From assembly GCA_037447655.1 (NCBI GenBank), contig JBBHKE010000121.1, forward strand, positions 64,001 to 124,000: a stretch of DNA of 60,000 bases, read 5' to 3'. Both the position numbers and the translations under genes were made by a program. Below are positions 46,320 through 56,335 of this stretch, in pieces. Under the pieces are notes generated by a model. It ran no database searches. It was not told where the DNA came from and saw nothing but the letters and a program-made list of their open reading frames with translations. The stretch is from Zygnema cylindricum (lineage: Eukaryota > Streptophyta > Zygnematophyceae > Zygnematales > Zygnemataceae). Each line of letters begins with the position of its first letter. Position 1 is the first letter of the stretch.

Positions 46320-47821
46320 GTTAAATCTATTTAATGTTAATAACAGTATCTTATAATTTTGGGCCAAAATCGCCGAGACAAAATTAGTGTTAATATCATC
46401 AATGACGATGAGCGGTGTAATGCTCCTTCCACATTATGTCACAAATTTAATACGAGTTGGCAGGCTTTGTTGTGACACTTCACATCCTAATGCGATAAAA
46501 TTTTGAGATCATGTTTGCTTCAAGTGGGAATTGAGGACACCATGTTCGCGTCAAGCAGGAGGCTTTTGTGGTAAAACTCGCTTTAAGCGTGACATACCGG
46601 TGATGGTTATCTGTTCGCCACCACACTATATATATTGGTCCCCTTGCCGTTTGATAATCAATAATACCGATTATCTGAATTATCACGACGGGTAATTTCT
46701 CAACACACAACAGTACACCGTTAATCGCTATTAGCGTAATGAAATAGATAGCGTAATGAAACAATTAGCGTACTTTACGGTAAATTGGGTTTTTTAGGGT
46801 ACACAATGATACTAATTTATCATTCACTCTAATTTGTATATTTTTTTGTATTAATTGTCAGACCATAATATCTAAACACTAAAATATGTGTGTGTACGGA
46901 ATTGTACAAATCGTACGCCGTAGCGTTTTTGCGACATCCGCGTCTGCCGAAAAATATTTACGCAATTACATGTTAACGCGACTCCGGGAATTGTGTAATG
47001 TGTGATCATTTATGTTTCCCGTAAGCACGAATTTCGAACTGACCACGGCACGCTGTTGCGTTCAAAAATGACATCGCTTGTACGTATGTTGTAGTAAAAT
47101 ACACACTAATACCGCGCTTTAACTCTAATTCTGTCGTTGTTGTAACGTTAATAAGTGTTTTAATGCTAAATTGATTGCTTTCCCGTTGTAGTATTTCTAA
47201 AAATAACAGTTAATAGCGTCGACGTCGACGAAAATAACATGTATTAGCGTTAATGTTCATTCTAAAAGGAGGTATAAAACAAAAAAATCCAACTTGTAAT
47301 CTGTTAGTCGTCATATGATTGGACGACCAACATTACGCGTGGCATGCTTTCAACCCACTTAAATATTATGGCTCAAAATTGTCGACCACAATGTAACAAC
47401 AACCGGATTAACGTCTCGTTGCCTATTCAAACAAATTTCCGTACATCTATTAACCTGCTACATTATTCATGGCGTTTTAACCAAAATCATCGTCGCCTAT
47501 CACGTGCGTATTTTCCCACTGTAACCCGCGCTCATTTTCGTACATTCCCGCTCTTTTTTTACGTTTTTAGAATATTTCACAATCAAATTTCAAATGATAC
47601 CTTTTTGTGATGTTCTCCAAAGTTGCGGCGTCTAAAATTCAACCGAAAATTTAAAAACTGTATTTCTGATTGAAAAACCTTTCCCGCTCTTTCTTTTATT
47701 TGGCGTATCATATTTGCTATATATATTTCTATTTTTTGACAACCATTCCACAACTTATTCACCTTAAGACACCGTCTTTCGTATTATCCTTACCTTTGTT
47801 TGTTCCGCATCCATTCCCTAC

Positions 47822-49126
47822 ATGAACTATCACCTGTTATTTTTTACCAAAATGTGGCCAATCTCCTCCCCAATCCCTAATTTTTTCAGGAGTTATGCTG
47901 CCAGAAACTCCGGAAATGTTCGTGTCCCTCCATTCCCAACTAACACCGACTCCGGGAGGGGGGACATCCGCGATTCGGAGGAGACGCAAATGCCAAGCGA
48001 CGGGGAAGAATTACCGTATGGGGAGCCTTTCGAGGAAGAGGGTCCGATCGGAGGTCGTGAAGAGGAGGGTGCATGTTTTGTTAGGCTCCCATGAAAACCT
48101 CGCAAAACTCAACATGTTTCGACGAAGATTACTTGCATGCGAGTAATCAACTGGATGATCGCCGACGTAGAATTCAACGGGGAAGAAGAAATCGAGGATT
48201 ACGAGCCCTCCTTATCTCCCACCGACGAAAGCATTGTGGATGGTGACAAACCGAGCGAGGAGGAGCATGTCACGGAGGAGGTTCACCCCTCCGACATTCC
48301 GGTCACCAAATTCGAGGGTGACCCGCCAACCGAAGATGAACAAAGTGAAGAGAGTGAGGAAAGGAAAAGAGAGAATGAGTATGAAAGCGATGAAGAGGTC
48401 ATTTTTTCTCCCCCTTCACCGAATTCCGAGCGAGCACTAGTAATTGCTCCTCAATATCCTCAACCTCGTTATCGGGTTGAGGAAGCCGATTGGTTTTTCC
48501 CACCTCCAACGGGTGAGGAGGCCATGGACAGTTTTTGGCCAAGAGCGGAGCACTTCATTCCGGTCGCGGAGTGGCCCTAGCACTAGAGGTACGGAAAACC
48601 CCGCCCCCTCCACCCTAGGAGGAATCCCGTACCGGAATTACTTGACATCCCACCCGATGTACCTGCACACCCCACATGGCTCTTCATTGCCCATGAGAGT
48701 CGCGGCTCAACATTTGCCCATATTCGTCAATTCAACCCCTCCGACCCACAATTTGCGTGGATTAGGCGTCTAAGCAACGGGTATGTCATTCATGTACCCC
48801 AATTGTTGAGGCACTATCATCCATGGGACCCCCGATTATATACCATTCTCCGTAATGCACGATCAACTCCCGCGTTACAAGCGCTCTGTCAAGCGCGGAC
48901 GGATGTTTTACAACGTTTCCGCAATATTCCATTGAGACGTACGTTTTTATGGGAGATTTTAAGAGTGCGTCCTCCTATGTTGCCTCCTCCAACGATGGGA
49001 GAAGAGGTGTTACCTAATATGTTTGCTGAACTCACGAGGCAATTGGCGGAAAAGAACGAGAAAAATATGATTCTCCAAGAGACCATAGCCAAACTCACAC
49101 GTTCATTGAAGAAAAAAAAACGATAA
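47822..49126 (+). pseudogene. ORF1 of TIR element, unknown acidic protein
   Basis: One frame of 435 codons from ATG 47822 to TGA 49124-49126, broken by TGA (48092-48094) and two close TAGs (48578-48580, 48584-48586). It begins with a proline/acidic region, has a strongly acidic centre (VDGDKPSEEEH, DEQSEESEE) and a conserved-looking domain AHPTWLFIAHESRG to HPWDPRLYTILRN. It closes with a coiled-coil-like segment AEKNEKNMILQETIAKLTRS and KKKKR. The protein at 58314-60000 (minus) is homologous along its length: shared VDGD-PSE, DEQS-ES, EAMD-F, AHPTW and WDPR--ILR. I know no family for it. The true start may be an exon after TTTTTTCAG at 47881-47889. Confidence 0.7.
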
Positions 49127-49294
49127 ATGGTATGGATTTTAAAAACCACACGCTACACACTCTCCTCCCCTCTACCTCTTTTGATTCCCTTTTCATTGGC
49201 TAACAACATGCACTTTATATGATTTAGGGAGGCTCCTCGCCATCCTTGCGCAAGCGACTGTAATTGCTCATCGCTTATGCAGTTCACCGACGAT

Positions 49295-49404
49295 GGTGTC
49301 TCGTCGCTGGTTTAGCGATGAGTATGTCTCATCGCTCAAAACCGTGAAATGCATATTAACCTGCGACAAGGTGTCTCGTCGCTGGTTAAGCAACGAGTAT
49401 GTCT
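49295..49404. repeat. 35-bp direct repeat between ORF1 and transposase
   Basis: GGTGTCTCGTCGCTGGTT followed by AGC-A-GAGTATGTCT occurs at 49295-49329 and 49370-49404, 75 bp apart. The flank also has ATCGCT/GCGAT pairs (49261-49335). It sits in the spacer between the two coding remnants. Confidence 0.75.
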
Positions 49405-49454
49405 AAAACTCACAAAAAAATTTACAACTTTTATTTGTCTGTTTTTTATTGCAG

Positions 49455-50542
49455 AATATCAAAAGGCAAACAGGTGGTGGTCGGGACGGCATGCGATATT
49501 ACGAGGAATCTGGGAGACAACACGTACCTTGTGCAATACGGGGTTCGATGGGTGAAGTGTGGCCGCCCTGAAGGCCTTACCGGCAAGGGGAAGGAGAGAA
49601 TTGCAATGGGTCACGATTGTTCACGAGGAGTTGATACAAGATTTTTTAAGATTCAAGAAAGCGGGAATGAAACTGTCGGCGTCTATTCTTAAGGAGGCGG
49701 TACTCGACATAATTGATCTGTTTCAAAAGGATTATAAACCGGAGTTTTATGACGAAGTGGGAAATGAGATAAAGTTATGTATTACGAAACGTTGGTTACA
49801 GAGGTTTCAAGAGAAGTTCAACATAGTGATCCGTGCTCAAAAAGGAAAGCTTCAATTGAGCCCGGAGAAGGAAATTCATATCGAGAAGACGGTGGCCAAC
49901 CAAAAGGGTGTGTTGAAAAGGAGTTTCGAATCAGGTTAGATTATGGTTTTTTTCCCACCTATTTCATTACTTTGTATCAAGTTTGTATTTCGGTATTTTT
50001 TGCACGCAAATATATTAACGGTGGGACTTACACGTGAATTTGTGGGTTTTGATGTTTTGTAATGTTTTTGGAAATTAGAAGTGTTCAACGAGGACTTGGT
50101 TGAGAACATGGACGAAACTCATTTCGTCGTCAACATGGATAACGACAAAACGTTGGGTTTTCGAGAAGATGACGTGGTAAAGTATGCGAATATGGCGGGT
50201 GGCGCATATCCCATGACCCTAATGGTCCGTCTAACCGGAGGTGTCAACGCTAGAATAGAGAACCCCATGTTAATATTCACCAACAATATGCAAAGTTACC
50301 CGATACAAAAGCTACCCGACAACGTACCAAGTACGTTTTTTTTTTTTTTTTTGCCTCTCCCTTCTTTTTCATTTGTACTTCACTCACTCCGTCATTCCCT
50401 CTCCGCCTCTCACACCCCATCTCTCCTATTAATTTTGATTGTTTTTTACATCCTCTACCATTGTCTTTTATCCTCAAACTTTTTTCATTGCCCGTTATTT
50501 CCATTCGCAAGAGTGTGTTATCGCAGCCGTCCCAAAGGATAA
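49455..50542 (+). pseudogene. CENP-B/pogo-like DDE transposase, truncated
   Basis: Exons 49455-49934, 50079-50330 and 50514-50542 with GT-AG introns. The first exon needs one frameshift near 49555, between KQVVVG...RWVK and ALPARGRRELQWVT. It holds the CENP-B-type helix-turn-helix region (ILKEAVLDIIDLF, ITKRWLQRFQEKFNIVIRAQ, KLQLSPEKE). The second holds the start of the DDE domain, NMDETHFVVNMD with the first catalytic Asp, LGFRED, VKYANMAGG, PMLIFTN and LPDNVP. The third codes CYRSRPKG and stops. The rest of the DDE domain, with the second Asp and third acidic residue, is missing; MITE-like sequence follows at once. The same architecture is abundant in oomycete genomes and in other eukaryotes. 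Confidence 0.82.
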
Positions 50543-51196
50543 CTCTAATTGTTTTTTTTAATTACTCTATTATGTGTGCATTTATGAATTGACACCCATT
50601 TTAATGTCATAACGTACCCTATTTGATAGTCATTTTTCACTTTTGACTCAATTAGTGTGTACATTGATGCTAAATAGGTTGTTGTCCCGAAATAGAATTA
50701 AGGTTTACCCTAATTATGTGTAATCTCTTAATTACAGTAACAACGTCAACAGTTAAGGTCGGCGGTTACAACGACAAGGTCACACATCACACAGTTGGAC
50801 TGTTTTACGGAAAAATTCCGTAACTTTCGATCTACACGCATGTCTATTGTTCACACGGCCGACCACGCAAATGACATTCGAACAAATGGGAACGCGTTTT
50901 TTGCCGACCTCTTTTGGCCATTTTTTTTAGAGCACATTTTCGTGCGCGCGCGACGGCGTATATATTTTTTGTGTACTTTTATATTTAATAAGGTACGGAA
51001 CAGTACGGATCTGACAGTCCATACACTACACTATTTAAAAGGACACTAAATTGCAATTATGAATCGTATTGAGCGGGATACCTCAAATAACGTGGAGAAA
51101 CATTTAGCGTACTTTATTCTATTTGTTAATTTGCCCCAAAAAAAAGGGTACCCCAATTAGCGTCATGTACGCTAATAGCGATTCACGGTGTACTTG

Positions 51197-51681
51197 TAGC
51201 ACTTTACTCTAATTCGGTCGCTCAAAATTTTGACTTTATCACATGAAATAGAGTAAATGATTCTAATTGTTTCATTATTCTATTAAAGGTAAAGTTTAAT
51301 TAGCGTTTTTAATTCTAATATAGGTTCATTTTAAAAAGTGTGGAGTACGGACGACCTCTGACCGTGCAAGATTGTACTTTATTAAGTAAAATAGTACAAA
51401 TAATGATTTAATACAAACCGTTATCATGTAACTGCGTTTTAACAAACCGCGTAGTGCAAACGCCATAGTGACGATAAACTGTACGTTTTGCCAAATTCTG
51501 TACGAATACCTTATTTACAGCAGAGGATATTAGCGTGCCAAATTAGAGTACTTAAATAAATCAGAGTAAACTTCATAGTTGAAACAGCTCTATCACATAA
51601 ATTAGCGTTCATTACTCTAATTGTTTTTTTTAGTTTTTGTACTCTAATTTTTTCATTAATCTAATTACGATTTGCGGTGTA
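51197..51681. mobile_element. TACACCGC-type MITE, left end lost
   Basis: The right end, reversed, is TACACCGCAAATCGTAATTA, and the interior is the reverse complement of 31461-32079 (AGAGTAATGAACGCTAATTT, ATGTGATAGAGC, AACTATGAAGTTTACTCT). On the left the match begins at ACTTTACTCTAATTCGGTCG without its TIR, immediately after the 4.5-kb element ends. Confidence 0.75.
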
Positions 51682-53362
51682 GTGTGCACTTTTTCAGTTT
51701 CAGTCTTGAGTGTAATTAGTGTGCATTAGTACTGTTTCAGTGTTTATAATTAGTGCATAATATTACAGTTTCAACTTTTTGTATAATGAGTGTGCACTAT
51801 TACAGCTTCGGTTTTTAGTTTAATTAGTCTGCATTATTAATGTTTCAGTTTCTAGTATAATATGTGTGCACTATTACAAAAGTTACAACGAACATTCCGT
51901 TCGAAATCCGACACGGCTGTGCTACGTCATTGTGGTTCGAGGCCGTCGGATTCGTATAATCGAGCGGCCCGTTCTACGCTTCACGTTCTTTGACATTCCG
52001 GATCACACGAATCCGATAATCGCCGCCCGATCGTTCGGGATACCAGAGAACTACGCCACGCGTCCACCGGAAACGTAGTACGTCCGTAGACTTCGTCATG
52101 TACGATCAGTGAGGACCCGCTTCAACCGGGATCAACCGCTACCGCCCGATCTTTGCGTATTTAGGCTTACTGCGCCACGTGTCCATAAAGGATGATGAGG
52201 TACACGAGAAATCTTGTGGTGATGGCCGTTGACTGTTGGTACGGGTAAGGTTCGTTAGTTGTCTCGCCCGTGGAGTGAAAGGTGTGAAACCCTCTTTCAC
52301 ACCGCGAAATGCCCCGTGCCTTTCACACTTCGCAAAGTACCGCGCAGGTATCGTGTCAAGAATTGTTTTTTTTTTCAGACTCTAAATCTGACCGGGAGTT
52401 TAATACGGATTTTTTTGTACGTTAGTAACCCAGACCAGGTTCCAGGAACAGGAAATCATTTGTCTCTGCGCCGACCTGAGCGGGTATATGTAGCCTAATC
52501 GTCTCAGTTTTTCGTAAAGTCGTCAATAACAATGATTCGCACACGCCTCTGTTGGCCGTAATTCATACTGCTTCGATGTGAATCAAGCTAACTGTATTCA
52601 AGATAATAGATTGCAGTCTGCCACGTCTCCTTACACCAAACTATTAGATTGCAGTCTGCCACGTCTCCTTACCCCAAACTATGAATAGGGTTTGTAAATT
52701 ATCGTTTACAATATTGTACCCTTGCCTTAATAACGAGGGTTCGACAAAAAACCCATTTGTGTTACTTTAACGATATGGTTTGTAAAAATTTCATGGATAT
52801 TTCATTAACAATAATTAAAATTGTGGATACCCATAAAACGTTTAGTTGGAGTATATTAGTTACAAGCGTTTTCTTTTTATCTTATGACGGAGGTAGAAAA
52901 TGTAGACCAAGCTAAAATGTTGGTACGCTTTAAAGGGCCGATTGTGACATTACAAACCCATGTTTCATTGTTAATATTCTTCTATAGGTATGCTTTAAAA
53001 CATTTGTGTGTATAATTCATGCAACTCTATGTCACAATTGTAGAACTTATTGATGTTATAAAAGCGTTTAATTTTAACGTTTGTTCCACAGGAGAAGTGT
53101 TGTAAATATATAATTGTTTATTCATTATAGCGTGGATGATATGCTTTTGGTTTGCGCACTGTAATAAACAACCTTTCATCAGAGAAAACTTTACATTTTT
53201 AGTGTAACGCAATGATATTTAGGGTTTTAATAATTCCCAACAATGTCTAATTATATTTGTTTAAGTTTGTATATCGTCTGGAATCAAAAGGTTCAATAAC
53301 CTATGAAGTTATTACATTAATATTCTATGTCGTGTGTGGTTGCTTATAATATTCGTTAGCCG
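51682..53362. other. Intergenic, no gene supported
   Basis: Holds a short run of GTGTGCATTA/AGTGTGCACTATTACAG direct repeats at 51682-51880 (about 60-bp period, diverged) and a 38-bp tandem pair at 52607-52682. Open frames up to 79 codons have no motif. Confidence 0.45.
52607..52682. repeat. 38-bp tandem duplication
   Basis: Two adjacent copies of TAGATTGCAGTCTGCCACGT followed by CTCCTTAC-CCAAACTAT, differing at one base. Confidence 0.9.
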
Positions 53363-53968
53363 GTGGTGACAACCCTATAAAATTATATGAAGAACTACAA
53401 AAGGGCGAAAACCAAGTTTTTTGTCGACGTATTGGAAACACGCAACGAGGTTTCGACTAAAGATGCGTGTTTCGACCACGCTTGTTAATAAACCACCTAC
53501 TCGTCCGGTGAACATACGACGAACGGAGTCTTTAGCCACAATAACCCGTGTGCGAGCAAAGCTAATTGGGCATCGATCGATCGAACATCTACACGTGCGC
53601 GTTAGGTGAAGCTGGGATTGTAGGGTGAGTTATAATTGAACAAATTTGTAAAACGTGGTCACAACCGTATAATATTATATAAAGAACCACAAAAGGGCGA
53701 AAACCAAGTTTTTTGTCAACTTATTGGAAACATGCAACGAGGTTTCGACTAAAGATGCGTGTTTCGTCCACGCTTGTTAATAACCCACCTACTCGTTCGG
53801 TGAACATACGACGAATGGAGTCTTTATCGCCACAATAACCCGTGTGCGAGCAAAGTTAATTGGGTATCGGTCGATCGACCATCTACACGTGCGCGTTAGG
53901 TGAAGCTGGGATTGCAAGGTGAGTTACAATTGAACAAATTTGTAAAACGTGCAACCCATCGTTAGCAG
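53363..53968. repeat. 292-bp tandem duplication
   Basis: Two copies starting GTGGTGACAACC (53363) and GTGGTCACAACC (53655), about 95% alike by eye, each including AAAAGGGCGAAAACCAAG, GCAACGAGGTTTCGACTAAA and AGGTGAAGCTGGGATTG. A third start, GTGGTCACAACCC, at 53969 is not continued. Non-coding as far as can be seen. Confidence 0.88.
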
Positions 53969-54316
53969 GTGGTCACAACCCTTTTCACAATATTCGTATG
54001 CACAATTGCAACGAGTTGATTTTTCCGTCGCCATAAAACAAAGTTTCAATGTTTAAATTTTATACAAAGTCATTACGATGCTTACCAAAAGTAACAAGAT
54101 TAACATGTTAAACTGAAAACATTAACAAAGACCAAATAAAAGTTCAAGACTAAATAAAATATGCAATAAAATTTTTAACTCATTATCACTTCTAAGTTAT
54201 CCTATGATTGCACGTAACTCCTCTAATTTCCTAAATCATGGCAAGTTTCGCTTAAATTGCTTATCATTGACTCTATTATTATGAATCGGTTCAATACAAA
54301 TAGCTAAAGACTTTTT
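53969..54316. other. Downstream flank of Crypton-like gene
   Basis: AT-rich sequence below the stop of the minus-strand reading frame; nothing recognised. Confidence 0.4.
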
Positions 54317-55975
54317 CTATTCCGTTGTGCTCCCATTAAACTGGTTTATTCTTAGTCTTTCTAAAAATGTTATTGCTTTGATTAAATCCCATTGTGGAAT
54401 AGTGATTAGTTTTTCAATAGAATTCACAATTTTAGCATATCTACTCCACTTAACACATTCCTTGTCTCCCCATACTGAAAATGGAGATCTAGGGGTTTTA
54501 TATTTCAATATTTCGTCCTTATTCAATAACAACTTTATTACAGGATGCCCATTCAATCCATAGTGGTACTCCTTAAATATCTCTTCCACGTTCACATCAC
54601 TCCCGCTGCTTTGTACTGTGTATCCTTTCCAATTGGACCATTCTATATGATATGCACCGAGGCCGACATAAAGTTATGGAAGAAATGCTAAGGATTGATG
54701 ATGTGAAGGAGCGGCGTTGGAAGAAGTGGAGGGTTGCGAAAGAGAAGGTGTGGAATGAATAGGGGGGGAGGGGACATGAGAGGGTTGAGAAGGAGATGGT
54801 GTGGATAGAATAGGGGAAGGAGCGTCGTTGGAAGAAGTGGAAGGTTGCGAAATAGAAGGTGTGGAATGAATAGGGGGGGAAGAGACATGAGAGGGTTGAG
54901 AAGGATTTGGTGTGGAATGAATAAGGGGGGAGGGGACATGAGAGGATTGGGAAGGACATGGTGTGGATAGAATAGGGGAAGGAGCGGCGTTGGAAGAAGT
55001 GGAAGGTTGCGAAGTAGAAGGTGTGGAATGAATAGGGGGGGAAGGGACATGAGAGGGGTGAGAAGGATTTGGTGTGGAATGAATAGGGGGGGAGGGGACA
55101 TGAGAGGGTTGAGAAGGAGATGGTGTGGATAGAATAGGGGAAGGAGCGGCGTTGGAAGAAGTGGAAGGTTGCGAAATAGAAGGTGTGGAATGAATAGGGG
55201 GGGAAGGGACATGAGAGGGTTGAGAAGGATTTGGTGTGGAATGAATAGGGGGGGAGGGGACATGAGAGGGTTGGGAAGGACATGGTGTGGATAGAATAGG
55301 GGTAGAGGGGACAGTAGTAAATGTATGACGTTGAGAAAAAGAAGGGGTTGGTTGGGTAGAAGACATGGGTCCGACAGGGGGAAATGAAAAAGGGGGTGAA
55401 TATGTAGAGGAAGAGGGAGGAGGAGGAGTAGGAGTAGAAGAAGGGGGAGGGGAAAAGGATGGTTGTGAAGAAAACGAAAATGGTTGCATATAAGGTTCTT
55501 TGGAGACCAAAAGTATGGACTCCAATCTCGAAAATCCCCCATGAAGTTGGTGTTGTGTTGTTGTGAGCCTTGTGTCAATCATCCCCACATATGTTTGTAA
55601 CTGTTTGCCCAAATTCTCCACAATATTCTCGAGTTGTTGTATTCTTCCTATGAGGGGTGGGATAGAGTCGATTCCGACTCGAAGTGCGTGGAGTTCTGCT
55701 TTAACCTCTGAGGGTATAGGAATTTCGGCAATAGGGGACCTCTCATCCTTTTTCTCGTCCATTCGCTGCACTGCTTCCGCGAATGTTCGCCACTCCGAAC
55801 CACATTCCCCTAAAATTGTAAAAAAAAATGGAGAAGTGAAATAGGCGTGTTGCGGGAAATCCTTTTGCAAAAGTGCAAGGTCTTGCCACAAGGATCTCCT
55901 AACGGATCCTGTTAGTAACTCGAGAAATTTCTGGGCCGAAATATCTTGGGTCTCGTCACTCCCATGTAAATTCCT
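54317..55975 (-). pseudogene. Crypton-like protein, C-terminal part with GCR1_C-like domain
   Basis: Starts on the minus strand after an acceptor (CGCAG at 55976-55980) and reads RNLHGSDETQDISAQKFLEL, then SVRRSLWQDLALLQKDFPQH and GSEWRTFAEAVQRMDEK. Next come a coiled coil (IGRIQQLENIVENLGKQLQ, GGFSRLESIL), about 230 residues of Pro/Ser/Thr repeats, a single TAA at 54674-54676, and in the same frame IEWSNWKGYTVQSSGSD. The close is IFKEYHYGLNGHPVIKLLL...SRYAKIVNSIEKLI. The last part resembles the GCR1_C DNA-binding domain (W/F-x-EY--GLNG-P), and the first the region after the tyrosine recombinase in Crypton-type elements. The recombinase itself was not found. The assignment rests on motif memory, not a search. 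Confidence 0.5.
54700..55310. repeat. 162-bp coding tandem repeat
   Basis: Three full 162-bp units and a shorter fourth, inside the Crypton-like reading frame. In protein terms they are 54-residue units of the form PILSTP-PSQPSHVPSPPI, HSTPNPSQPSHV, STPS-SQPSTSSNAAPS. Anchors AATAGGGGAAGGAGCG recur near 54812, 54973 and 55135. Other minus-strand frames stay open through the array, which makes false long proteins. Confidence 0.9.
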
Positions 55976-55999
55976 CTGCGTTTTTACACATTAAAAGAT

Positions 56000-56335
56000 A
56001 AATTAATAATATTAAGGAAAAATATGAAAAGTTGTGAACATACATTTTCGAAAAACTTAAAATAAACATTATTTGCAAGTGAAGAGAGAAGAAAAAAACA
56101 GCTTCATTGAAAATAGAGAGTGTTACCATGTACAAAATGTTTTCACTTTACCCTTTTTGAAAGACATTCACAAAGCTCAAGCAATTCAATTACTAAGGCA
56201 CCAAAAAGACCGCATGAAAAGGTATTTTTATTATATCTCGATAGCAAAAGTGGTACACGGGTGGTAGTCACACTAAAAAACCTGGACATAGTGCAATAAA
56301 TCTATTATTTTCTAACGTCTACAATCTCCTCTCTA
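56000..56335. other. Upstream spacer, nothing recognised
   Basis: AT-rich stretch between the Crypton-like exon and the pyrimidine-rich block; presumably intron if the gene extends upstream. Confidence 0.35.

Larger units (their letters stand above)
46714..51192. mobile_element. 4.5-kb TIR element carrying ORF1 and transposase remnant
   Basis: Left end TACACCGTTAATCGCTATTA; right end, reversed, TACACCGTGAATCGCTATTA, matching at 19 of 20 and continuing with AGCGTA in both. Bounded by TA. Inside lie a decayed ORF1 (47822-49126) and a broken CENP-B/pogo-like transposase (49455-50542). The right 600 bp (GTGCGCGCGCGACGG, GTACGGATCTGACAGTCC, ACACTATTTAAAAGGACACT) resembles the interior of the long MITEs at 30284 and 30960. 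Pogo/Tc1-mariner-type transposases cut at TA, in line with the ends. Inferred to be a degenerate copy of the family's coding element. The alternative is that two unrelated MITE ends happen to flank the genes. Confidence 0.6.

Noticed and set aside
54597-55578. 228- and 296-codon alternative minus-strand frames
   Set aside because: Shadows of the 162-bp array; only the frame continuing from SLWQDLALLQKD and into the GLNGHP segment makes sense at both ends.
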